A program made the position numbers and the translations under genes. The notes under the pieces were generated by a model, which worked only from the letters and a program-made list of their open reading frames with translations, ran no database searches and was not told where the DNA came from. Shown here piece by piece: positions 46,495-53,224 of a stretch of 64,000 nucleotides of DNA; positions within the stretch are counted from its first letter, which is position 1; every line of letters starts with the position of its first letter. The stretch comes from Nonomuraea thailandensis (GTDB taxonomy: Bacteria > Actinomycetota > Actinomycetes > Streptosporangiales > Streptosporangiaceae): the NCBI RefSeq assembly GCF_024172165.1, contig NZ_JAMZEB010000002.1, positions 11,925,501 through 11,989,500 on the forward strand. Reading direction: 5' to 3'.

Positions 46495-47070
46495 ATGGGT
46501 CACATGACGCGGATCATCGCAGGCGTGGCAGGTGGGCGGCGGTTGGCCGTGCCGCCGGGGCGCGGCACGAGGCCGACCAGCGACAGAGCTCGGGAAGGCA
46601 TCCTCTTGACGCTCGATTCACTGTACGGGCTGCGCGACGCCCGCGTCCTCGACCTGTACGCCGGCTCGGGCGCGATCGGCCTGGAGGCGCTGTCACGGGG
46701 CGCAGCCGAGGCGGTGCTGGTCGAGTCCGACCCGAAGGCGGTCCGCACGATCAGGGCGAACGTCGCCGCGCTCGGCCTGAAGGGCGCGCAGGTGGTGGCC
46801 GACAAGGTGGAGCGGCTGCTGGGCAGGCCCCCGGAGGCGCCGTTCGAGATCGTCTTCGCCGATCCGCCCTACGTCGTGGCGGACGACGAGGTCCAGACGG
46901 TGCTGGCGCTGCTGCGCGACAACGGCTGGCTGGCGGACGAGGCTTTGGTGGCGTTCGAGAGGGAAAGCAGGGGAAAGCCCTTGATGTGGCCGGAAGGTTA
47001 CGTTGAGGAGAGGGTCCGTCGTTATGGCGAAGCGTCCGTTTGGTACGGTCGCGCCGCCGGGAACCCGTAG
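46495..47070 (+). CDS. rsmD: 16S rRNA (guanine966-N2)-methyltransferase
   Basis: Methylates G966 of 16S rRNA during small-subunit assembly. The protein begins MTRIIAGVAGGRRLAVPPG (ATG 46504 most likely; ATG 46495 adds three residues), with RPTSDRAREGI, SAM motif VLDLYAGSGAIGLEALSRGA, and the amino-methyltransferase motif FADPPYV. No ribosome site is visible, suggesting leaderless or weak initiation. coaD follows 14 bp on; this pairing is common in bacteria. Confidence 0.94.
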   Translation: MGHMTRIIAGVAGGRRLAVPPGRGTRPTSDRAREGILLTLDSLYGLRDARVLDLYAGSGAIGLEALSRGAAEAVLVESDPKAVRTIRANVAALGLKGAQVVADKVERLLGRPPEAPFEIVFADPPYVVADDEVQTVLALLRDNGWLADEALVAFERESRGKPLMWPEGYVEERVRRYGEASVWYGRAAGNP

Positions 47071-47084
47071 ACCTGGGAGGCGTC

Positions 47085-47561
47085 TTGCGCCGCGTAGTCT
47101 GCCCGGGGTCGTTCGACCCCATCACCAATGGCCACCTCGACATCATCGGCCGTGCCGCACGGCTGTACGACGAGGTGACCGTGGCAGTCCTCATCAACGT
47201 CGAGAAGAGCAGCCTGTTCACGGTTGACGAACGGATCGAGATCCTGCAGACCGTGACCAAGGAATACCCGAACGTCAAAGTGCAGAAGTTCCACGGCCTG
47301 CTGGTCGACTTCTGCAGGCAGAACGACATCCCCGCCATCGTCAAGGGCATCAGGGTGGTCAGCGACTTCGACTACGAGCTGCAGATGGCACAGCTCAACT
47401 ACCGCCTGTCGGGGGTCGAGACGCTGTTCATGCCCACGAACCCCGAGTACTCGTTCCTGTCCTCCTCCCGGGTGAAGGAGATCGCCCGGTATGGTGGGGA
47501 CGTCTCGGGTCTGGTGCCCGATCTGGTGCACACGCTGCTCATCGAGCGGCTCAGGGGCTGA
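47085..47561 (+). CDS. coaD: Phosphopantetheine adenylyltransferase
   Basis: Transfers AMP from ATP to 4-phosphopantetheine, the penultimate step of coenzyme A synthesis. 158 aa: RRVVCPGSFDPITNGHLDII (nucleotidyltransferase motif with GH), SDFDYELQMAQLN, PTNPEYSFLSSSRVKE (SSxxRVKE loop). The start is TTG 47085 with GGGAGG four bases upstream, the position where related CoaD proteins begin; the open frame further left is inside rsmD's end. Hexameric cytosolic enzyme. Confidence 0.95.
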   Translation: MRRVVCPGSFDPITNGHLDIIGRAARLYDEVTVAVLINVEKSSLFTVDERIEILQTVTKEYPNVKVQKFHGLLVDFCRQNDIPAIVKGIRVVSDFDYELQMAQLNYRLSGVETLFMPTNPEYSFLSSSRVKEIARYGGDVSGLVPDLVHTLLIERLRG

Positions 47562-47633
47562 CCGCGAGCTGCTATCCTTTCATTTCGGCCTTGTACGACG
47601 GCGATTGTTTTCGCCATGCCTAGCGAGAGCAGG

Positions 47634-48185
47634 ATGACTCAGCACCTCGACCCCCGCTCCCCGTGGGTGATCTCCACTCATGACCTGGGTAAGCGACCGG
47701 GGACGATGCGGCAGATGACCCTGACGCTCCCGGCTCCGGCGGACCTCGGCGTCGACATGATCGGTGTCCCCAAGGACGCCGAAGTCGAGCTGGATCTCCG
47801 GCTCGAAGCAGTGATGGAAGGCGTGCTCGTCTCGGGCACGGCGCGTGCTCCGCTCGCCGGGGAGTGCGCGCGGTGTCTCGACCCGGTCTCCTTGGAGATC
47901 GACGTCGATCTGCAGGAGCTGTTCTTCTACTCCGACGAGGACGCCTCGGAGGAGGATTCGCTGCTCGACGGTGAGCTGTTCGACCTCGAGCCGACGTTCC
48001 GCGACGCGGTGGTGCTCGCACTGCCGTTGAGCCCCGTGTGCCGTGAGGATTGCGAGGGGCTCTGCACGGAGTGCGGGATCAAGCTGGCCGAGGCCGGCGA
48101 CGATCACCGGCACGAGAAGATCGACGCCCGCTGGGCGTCGTTGCAAGGTCTGATTACCGACAAAGATAACGATCAGGAGAAGTGA
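47634..48185 (+). CDS. DUF177 / YceD family protein
   Basis: A 183-aa protein of the DUF177 family linked to 23S rRNA accumulation; in nearly all bacteria it precedes rpmF, as here. Cysteines CARCLDP and CREDCEGLCTECG suggest a zinc site. The acidic stretch FFYSDEDASEEDSLLDGE is typical. ATG 47634 has a purine-rich GCGAGAGCAGG directly ahead; ATG 47616 (six codons earlier) is possible. A TATCCT box at about 47,573 could be its promoter. The rpmF GTG follows the stop by one base. Confidence 0.92.
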   Translation: MTQHLDPRSPWVISTHDLGKRPGTMRQMTLTLPAPADLGVDMIGVPKDAEVELDLRLEAVMEGVLVSGTARAPLAGECARCLDPVSLEIDVDLQELFFYSDEDASEEDSLLDGELFDLEPTFRDAVVLALPLSPVCREDCEGLCTECGIKLAEAGDDHRHEKIDARWASLQGLITDKDNDQEK

Positions 48186-48186
48186 C

Positions 48187-48366
48187 GTGGCCGTCCCGAA
48201 GCGAAAGATGTCGCGGAGCAACACCCGCGCCCGTCGCTCCCAGTGGAAGACGACTGCTGTCGCCCTGGTGAGCTGCCCGCAGTGCCGTTCGCCCAAGCAG
48301 CCGCACATCGCGTGCCCCACCTGCGGCACCTACAACCGTCGTCAGGTCATCGAGCCGTCCGCCTGA
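48187..48366 (+). CDS. rpmF: Ribosomal protein bL32, zinc-type
   Basis: A 59-aa large-subunit protein beginning AVPKRKMSRSNTRARRSQWK after a GTG start (48187). Cys residues CPQCRSP and CPTCGTY form a zinc ribbon. AGGAGAAG lies five bases upstream, within the end of the DUF177 gene. This gene is below common ORF length cut-offs. Co-transcribed with DUF177; a terminator region follows. Confidence 0.96.
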   Translation: MAVPKRKMSRSNTRARRSQWKTTAVALVSCPQCRSPKQPHIACPTCGTYNRRQVIEPSA

Positions 48367-48387
48367 TTCAGTAGCAGTTGACGTGAT

Positions 48388-48418
48388 GCCGACCGGGTGC
48401 CAAAGTGCCTCGGTCGGC
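48388..48418 (+). terminator. Hairpin after rpmF
   Basis: GCCGACCG (48388-48395) pairs with CGGTCGGC (48411-48418), 22 bases after the rpmF stop; no U tract. Confidence 0.5.
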
Positions 48419-48459
48419 GTTAACGTCTCAGATGCGTGCGGCGGCGGTTCGCCCGCGGC

Positions 48460-48508
48460 CGTGGTGGACGCCGGGGCTAACGTGTTACCCCGACGCCCAC
48501 CACGTTTT
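48460..48508 (+). terminator. Long imperfect terminator before rnc
   Basis: CGTGGTGG (48460-48467) pairs with CCACCACG (48497-48504), continuing inward through CG/CG and CGGGG/CCCCG with two mismatches, and is followed by TTTT. It could end the DUF177-rpmF transcript or be partly read through into rnc. Confidence 0.8.
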
Positions 48509-48549
48509 CGGGCATCTTCCGCAGCCGGCGCGCCGTAGGAAGATGTCCG
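48509..48549 (+). promoter_or_regulatory. rnc leader hairpin, possible RNase III self-cleavage site
   Basis: CGGGCATCTTCC (48509-48520) pairs with GGAAGATGTCCG (48538-48549): a 12-bp stem with one G-U, loop able to fold further. It ends just before the rnc ribosome site GGAGGA (48551-48556). In E. coli and others rnc mRNA is cut by its own product at such a leader stem; this position fits the same autoregulation. Confidence 0.6.
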
Positions 48550-48561
48550 AGGAGGAAGCAC

Positions 48562-49302
48562 GTGGGCGCAGGTCCTAAGCCGGTGGCCGTCGAGGTCGCC
48601 AGAGACGAGTTGGAGCGGGTCCTTTCGGTCGGGCTCGACCTCGACATCCTGGAGCGGGCGCTGACGCACCGCTCCTACGCGTACGAGAACGGCGGCCTGC
48701 CCACCAACGAGCGCCTGGAGTTCCTCGGCGACTCGGTGCTGGGCCTGGTGGTCACCGACACGCTCTACCGCAACCACCCCGACCTGCCGGAAGGCCAGCT
48801 CGCGAAGCTGCGTGCCGCGGTGGTCAACATGCGCGCGCTGGCCGACGTGGCCAGGGGCCTCGGCCTCGGCCGGTTCCTGCGGCTCGGCAGGGGCGAGGAG
48901 GGCACCGGCGGGCGCGACAAGTCCTCCATCCTGGCCGACACCCTTGAGGCGCTGATCGGCGCGATCTACGTCGACAAGGGCCTCGACGAGGCGTTCCGGG
49001 TGGTGCACCTGCTGTTCGACCCGCTGATCGTGCGCTCGGCCTCGCTCGGCGCCGGGCTCGACTGGAAGACCTCGCTGCAGGAGCTGACCGCCTCCGAGGC
49101 GCTCGGGGTGCCCGAGTACCACGTCGAGGAGAGCGGGCCCGACCACGCCAAGTCGTTCACGGCCATGGTCCGCGTCGGCGGCGAGTCGTACGGGTCGGGC
49201 ACCGGGCGCAGCAAGAAGGAGGCCGAGCAGCAGGCGGCCGAGGCGGCGTGGACCCGCATCAGGGCCCGTCGCGACCAGCGTGAGAGCCAGCCCGCGGGCT
49301 GA
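48562..49302 (+). CDS. rnc: Ribonuclease III
   Basis: Double-strand-specific endoribonuclease for rRNA processing and mRNA control. 246 aa: RNase III domain with signature NERLEFLGDSVLGLVVTD (near residue 49), DTLEALIGAIYVDKGL (catalytic Asp/Glu), and a C-terminal dsRNA-binding domain (about 165-240: DWKTSLQELTASEALGVPEYHV, GSGTGRSKKEAEQQAAEAAW). GTG 48562. In Streptomyces the orthologue also influences antibiotic production. Leader hairpin upstream suggests self-regulation. Confidence 0.96.
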   Translation: MGAGPKPVAVEVARDELERVLSVGLDLDILERALTHRSYAYENGGLPTNERLEFLGDSVLGLVVTDTLYRNHPDLPEGQLAKLRAAVVNMRALADVARGLGLGRFLRLGRGEEGTGGRDKSSILADTLEALIGAIYVDKGLDEAFRVVHLLFDPLIVRSASLGAGLDWKTSLQELTASEALGVPEYHVEESGPDHAKSFTAMVRVGGESYGSGTGRSKKEAEQQAAEAAWTRIRARRDQRESQPAG

Positions 49303-49383
49303 GCCCCCCCGGGAAGGTTCGGGCGGCGCCCGGCGTTGGCCACAGGGTGAGAGTCGTGTACCCCCGTTCGGAAGAGGTCACAG

Positions 49384-50229
49384 GTGCCTGAGCTGCCGGA
49401 GGTCGAGGTCGTCAGGCGCGGCCTGGCGCAATGGGTGACCGGGCGCGAGATCGCCTCGGCGGAGGTGCTGCACCCCCGCGCGATCAGGCGGCACGTGCCC
49501 GGCGCCGACGAGTTCACCGCGCGGCTCAAGGGCCGCACGGTGCTGTCCGCGCAACGCCGCGGCAAGTACCTGTGGCTGCCGCTGTCGGGCGCCGACGAGG
49601 CGCTCATGGCCCACCTGGGGATGAGCGGCCAGCTCCTGGTCGTGCAGCCGGACACCCCGCTGGAGAAGCACCTGCGGGTACGCCTGCGCTTCGAGGACGG
49701 CGGCCCCGACCTGCGCTTCGTGGACCAGCGCACGTTCGGTCACGTCATGCTCAGCCCGCTGGCCGGGGGCGTGCCCGCGCCGATCGCGCACATCGCCCCC
49801 GACCCGTTCGAGGCCGCGTTCGACGAGGCCGAGTTCACCCGCAGGCTCAGGGCCAAGCGCACCGAGATCAAGCGGGCGCTGCTCGACCAGTCGCTGATCA
49901 GCGGTGTCGGCAACATCTACGCCGACGAGGCGCTGTGGATCGCCCGGCTGCACTGGGCCCGGCCGACGGAGACGCTGACCAGGCCCAAGGTGTCGGAGCT
50001 GCTGACGGCCGTGCGCACCGTCATGGGGGCCGCGCTCGAACAGGGCGGCACCTCCTTCGACAGCCTGTACGTCGACGTCAACGGCGAGAGCGGGTACTTC
50101 GAGCGCTCGCTGGAGGTGTACGGGCGGCGCGACCTGCCCTGCTCCCGGTGCGGCAGCGCCATCAGGCGCGAGGCGTTCATGAACCGCTCGTCCTACTCCT
50201 GCCCCCGGTGCCAGCGGCGGCCGCGCTGA
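49384..50229 (+). CDS. mutM: Formamidopyrimidine-DNA glycosylase
   Basis: Excises oxidised purines (8-oxoG, Fapy) and nicks the abasic site. PELPEVEVVRRGL gives the catalytic N-terminal Pro and Glu; Lys in RRGKYLWLPL (near 59) is the conserved catalytic Lys; SLISGVGNIYADEALW is the helix-two-turn-helix; the end is a zinc finger CSRCGSAIRREAFMNRSSYS then CPRC. 281 aa. Start GTG 49384. Its 3-prime end overlaps the convergent MFS gene by 53 bases. Confidence 0.96.
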   Translation: MPELPEVEVVRRGLAQWVTGREIASAEVLHPRAIRRHVPGADEFTARLKGRTVLSAQRRGKYLWLPLSGADEALMAHLGMSGQLLVVQPDTPLEKHLRVRLRFEDGGPDLRFVDQRTFGHVMLSPLAGGVPAPIAHIAPDPFEAAFDEAEFTRRLRAKRTEIKRALLDQSLISGVGNIYADEALWIARLHWARPTETLTRPKVSELLTAVRTVMGAALEQGGTSFDSLYVDVNGESGYFERSLEVYGRRDLPCSRCGSAIRREAFMNRSSYSCPRCQRRPR

Positions 50230-51379
50230 CCCTGCCTCCGACGGCGGCGACGGCGCCGCTGATCACGATCAGGCCGGCCCCCGCCCACATCACCGCGGAG
50301 ACCGACAGCCCGTCGGCGATCCGGCCGCCGGCCAGCGCGCCGAGCGCGATGGAGACGTTGAAGGCGCCGACGAACAGCGCCGTGCCCAGCTCGCCGCCGC
50401 CCGAGCGCATGATCCACAGTTGCAGGGTCACCCCGACTCCGCCGTAGCCGAGCCCCCAGACCACGAGCGCGAGGAGCGCGGGCACGCCGGTCAGCACCAG
50501 CGCCGCCATGGCCACGGCCATGAGCGTGACCAGCGTGATCAGGGTCAGCCGGGGGTTCCTGGCCGCCCGGGCGCCCGCGGCGAAGTTCCCCGCCACGCCC
50601 GCGGCGCCGTACAGCAGGAGGGCGGTGCTCACGAAGGCGGGGCCGGCGTGCGCGACCTCCTCCAGGAACGGACGGACGTAGGTGTAGGCCACGAAGTGGC
50701 CGGAGACGGTCAGGGCCGTCAGCACCAGGACGAGCTTGAGCGGCCCTGAGAGCCACGAGGAGCGCTTTTCCGGCACGGGTGACGATTCAGGCTCCGGTGC
50801 GGGCTTCAACGGCGGCAGCGACGTGGCCAGCAACGCGAGCAGGGCCAGCGCCAGCACCCCCGCCGCGGCGAACGCGCTGCGCCACCCCGCGAACGACGAG
50901 ACGAACGTCGCCGCCGGCACCCCCAGCACCGACGCCACGGAGACCCCGCCCAGGATGATCGAGGTGGCCCGCCCGACGGACCGCTCCGGCACCAGCCGCG
51001 TCCCGAGCCCGGCCGCGAACGCCCAGAACCCGCCGATGCTCACCCCGGTCAGCACCCTGGCGGCCAGCATGACGGGATGGGCGGGGGCCGCCGCTGCCGC
51101 CAGGTTGGCCACCGCCAGCAGCGCCATCAGCCCCAGCAGGAGGAGCCGCCGGTCGGCCCGGCGCGCGGTGATCGCCAGGACGGGCGCCGCGGCGGCGGCC
51201 ACCAGCCCGGGCGCCGTCATCGTCAAGCCGGCCGTGCCCGCCGAGACGCCGAGGTCGGCGGCCATCGTGGTCAGCAGGCCCACCGGCAACATCTCGCTGG
51301 TCACCACGGTGAACGTGCCCACCGCCACCGAGGTCACGGCGAGCCAGCGGGCCCGTACGGGAACATCTGTCACAGTCAT
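50177..51379 (-). CDS. MFS transporter (AraJ/SotB/Cmx-like DHA1 group)
   Basis: A 400-aa, 12-helix drug/sugar efflux-type antiporter. RWLAVTSVAVGTFTVVTSEM opens helix 1; ITARRADRRLLLL is the loop 2-3 motif; GVSIGGFWAFAAGLGTRLVP near 115 matches the DHA1 motif of arabinose-efflux relatives; an acidic loop (about 195-215) separates the halves. The start is ATG 51379, leaving out the Arg/Pro-rich upstream frame. Divergent from a LysR gene with a shared dyad, so probably controlled by it. Substrate unknown. Confidence 0.87.
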   Translation of the reverse strand: MTVTDVPVRARWLAVTSVAVGTFTVVTSEMLPVGLLTTMAADLGVSAGTAGLTMTAPGLVAAAAAPVLAITARRADRRLLLLGLMALLAVANLAAAAAPAHPVMLAARVLTGVSIGGFWAFAAGLGTRLVPERSVGRATSIILGGVSVASVLGVPAATFVSSFAGWRSAFAAAGVLALALLALLATSLPPLKPAPEPESSPVPEKRSSWLSGPLKLVLVLTALTVSGHFVAYTYVRPFLEEVAHAGPAFVSTALLLYGAAGVAGNFAAGARAARNPRLTLITLVTLMAVAMAALVLTGVPALLALVVWGLGYGGVGVTLQLWIMRSGGGELGTALFVGAFNVSIALGALAGGRIADGLSVSAVMWAGAGLIVISGAVAAVGGRVSAAAAGTGGRSRTSGS

Positions 51380-51430
51380 GCGGCCCAGCCTTCTGCCGGC
51401 CGCGGGCGGGAACAATGACGAAGCCCGAAG

Positions 51431-51452
51431 GCTTGGTTTAGGTGGGCTAAGC
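51431..51452. promoter_or_regulatory. Candidate LysR operator
   Basis: GCTTGG (51431-51436) and CTAAGC (51447-51452) form an inverted repeat with one mismatch and 10-bp spacing, 22 bp before the LysR start and 52 bp from the MFS start. LysR regulators bind T-N11-A-type dyads in divergent promoters. Confidence 0.4.
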
Positions 51453-51473
51453 GATCGAGCCGGAGGTCGGGGC

Positions 51474-52370
51474 ATGGAGTTCAGGGAGCTGGAGTGCTTC
51501 ATCGTGCTCAGCGAGGAGCTGCACTTCGCCCGTACGGCGGAGCGGCTCTACCTGTCGCCGGGCCGGGTGAGCCAGCTCCTGCGCTCCCTGGAGACCAGGA
51601 TCGGCGGCCGGCTCTTCGACCGGACGAGCAGGCGCGTGCGCCTCACGCCGCTCGGCGAGCGCTTCCTGGCCGACCTGCGGCCCGCCTACGACGGCATGGC
51701 GCAGGCCGTGACGAGGGCCAAGGCGGCGGCGCGCGAGGTGACGGGGGTGATCAGGGTCGGGTTCCTGGCCACGCCGACGGACGTCGTGACGGGCAGCGTG
51801 CGGGCCTTCGAGCTGCGCAATCCGGGATGCGTGGTCGAGCTGGTGGAGATCCCGCTCTCCGACCCCTTCAGCAAGCTGCGGGCGGGGCTGGTGGACATCG
51901 CGTTCACGCTGCTGCCGGTGGACGAGCCGGACCTGGTGACCGGTGAGGGGCTCAACCACGTGTCCCACCTGCTCGGCGTCTCCGTCAGGCACCCGTTGGC
52001 GAGCCGGACGGGCATGGGGGTGGAGGAGCTGGCCTCCGTCCCGCTCATCGGTCTCGACGGGCCGGCGCCGCGCGCGTGGCACGAGCGGATGGCACCCTCC
52101 GTAACCCCTTCCGGGCGCCCGATTCCCCGGGCCGGTAAGGTGGCCACCACGCAGGAGGGCCTGACTCAGGTGGCGCTCAACAGGGGCGGCATGCTGTTCT
52201 GCACGCCCACGGCGCTTCAGCTCGCCCGTCCCGACCTCAGCTTCGTGCCCGTCACCGGGCTGCCTCCGTCGATCCTGGGCCTGGCCTGGGCGCGGGGCAG
52301 GGAGACGGCCGCCATCAGGGCGTTCAACGAGGCGGCGGTCCGCGAGTCGGCCATGGCACTGGTGGCGTGA
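51474..52370 (+). CDS. LysR-family transcriptional regulator
   Basis: A 298-aa LTTR. The N-terminal winged helix reads MEFRELECFIVLSEELHFARTA, ERLYLSPGRVSQLLRSLETRIG, RLFDRTSRRVRLTPLGERFL (fragments of one sequence); the periplasmic-binding-like effector domain starts near residue 90 (VIRVGFLATPTD). The family regulates a divergent gene in response to a small effector, here the MFS exporter. ATG 51474 is preceded by GGAGG at seven to eight bases. The acylphosphatase gene follows 10 bp later and may be co-transcribed. Confidence 0.91.
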   Translation: MEFRELECFIVLSEELHFARTAERLYLSPGRVSQLLRSLETRIGGRLFDRTSRRVRLTPLGERFLADLRPAYDGMAQAVTRAKAAAREVTGVIRVGFLATPTDVVTGSVRAFELRNPGCVVELVEIPLSDPFSKLRAGLVDIAFTLLPVDEPDLVTGEGLNHVSHLLGVSVRHPLASRTGMGVEELASVPLIGLDGPAPRAWHERMAPSVTPSGRPIPRAGKVATTQEGLTQVALNRGGMLFCTPTALQLARPDLSFVPVTGLPPSILGLAWARGRETAAIRAFNEAAVRESAMALVA

Positions 52371-52380
52371 GGGGGATGAC

Positions 52381-52668
52381 ATGGCGGAGGGCGGCGAGGA
52401 CGTCCGGCTGACGGCCTGGGTCAGGGGCCGCGTCCAGGGGGTGGGCTTCCGCTGGTGGACGCGGGCGCGTGCGCTGGAGCTCGGCCTGGTGGGCTGGGCG
52501 CGCAACACCGACGACGGCCGGGTCGAGGTGGTCGCGGAGGGGGAGCGCGAGGCGTGCGTCAAGCTCCTGGAGCTGCTCAGAGGTTGCGACACGCCGGGCA
52601 GGGTGGATGGAGTAGTGGAACGCTGGAGCGAACCCCGAGGTAGTTTGGGCGGATTCACGGAGAGGTAG
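52381..52668 (+). CDS. acyP: Acylphosphatase
   Basis: A 95-aa enzyme hydrolysing carboxyl-phosphate bonds. The active-site Arg is in VRGRVQGVGFRWW (near residue 22) and the Asn in GWARNTDDGRVEV (near 43), both intact; the ferredoxin-like fold continues to WSEPRG. ATG 52381, with GGGGG at seven bases. In actinomycetes acyP commonly lies just before smc, as here. Confidence 0.95.
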   Translation: MAEGGEDVRLTAWVRGRVQGVGFRWWTRARALELGLVGWARNTDDGRVEVVAEGEREACVKLLELLRGCDTPGRVDGVVERWSEPRGSLGGFTER

Positions 52669-52673
52669 CCCGT

Positions 52674-52702
52674 TTCGCCAAACCGCCCAAATAGGGTATA
52701 GT
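52674..52702 (+). promoter_or_regulatory. Promoter candidate for the 64-aa coiled-coil gene
   Basis: TTCGCC (52674-52679), 17-bp spacer, TATAGT (52697-52702): a good -10 and weak -35. It would give a ~150-base leader before 52859. The leader has no clear ORF or named riboswitch. Confidence 0.5.
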
Positions 52703-52858
52703 TGTATGTCGGGAGTGCCCATCAGTAGGGCTCAGCGGTTCGTTCGACTTGACCGCCCACACTGCCGGTGCGACTCTTGTTAGGTACCACGCGCACCCCT
52801 CCCGCGGAATAGAAGTGCGCGAACCAGTCTGGTCACTCAGCGTGGAGGACCCTTTACC

Positions 52859-53053
52859 ATGGCGAAGGCTCTACTCGGCCACGTCGGCGGTCCTGACCCT
52901 CGGATGGTCTCGGAGATGCGCCGCCTGCAGCAGCGTATCCGGGATCTGGAGGCAGAACTCATCCGACTTCAGGCCACGAATGACGCTCTTGCAGCGCAAA
53001 CCCGCGACGAGGCGCTAAGCCGCGTGCAGGAGCGCGAGCCGGCACTCACCTGA
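52859..53053 (+). CDS. Small coiled-coil protein, 64 aa
   Basis: Reads MAKALLGHVGGPDPRMVSEM then a heptad-rich helix (RRLQQRIRDLEAELIRLQ and TNDALAAQT). The short conserved head MAKALLGxVGG followed by a coiled coil is, as I recall, found in many actinomycetes upstream of smc. GGAGGA lies 10 bases ahead of ATG. Terminated by its own hairpin, so it is an independent unit. Possible roles (scaffold, RNA polymerase or SMC partner) are speculation. Confidence 0.8.
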   Translation: MAKALLGHVGGPDPRMVSEMRRLQQRIRDLEAELIRLQATNDALAAQTRDEALSRVQEREPALT

Positions 53054-53076
53054 GAGTGATCGGAGCGCAAGACCCA

Positions 53077-53108
53077 GGGACGTCTCTGAGAGGCGTCCCT
53101 TGTTATTT
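53077..53108 (+). terminator. Terminator of the coiled-coil gene
   Basis: GGGACGTCTC (53077-53086) pairs with 53090-53099 (one G-U), loop TGA, followed by TTGTTATTT. Confidence 0.9.
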
Positions 53109-53224
53109 GCCCTGAAACTCCTGGCGGAGCGCGGACCCGACTGTAGATGCCCACCCGGGGCAGCTAGGACCAGTAGGCTTTTCCGAGGTCTGTTCAAGGT
53201 CCGTTCAGGAGAAGGGGGTCGCGC

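Noticed and set aside
46229..46507. 92-aa ORF between recG and rsmD
   Set aside because: Crosses a hairpin and lacks domain-like sequence; overlaps the rsmD start in another frame.
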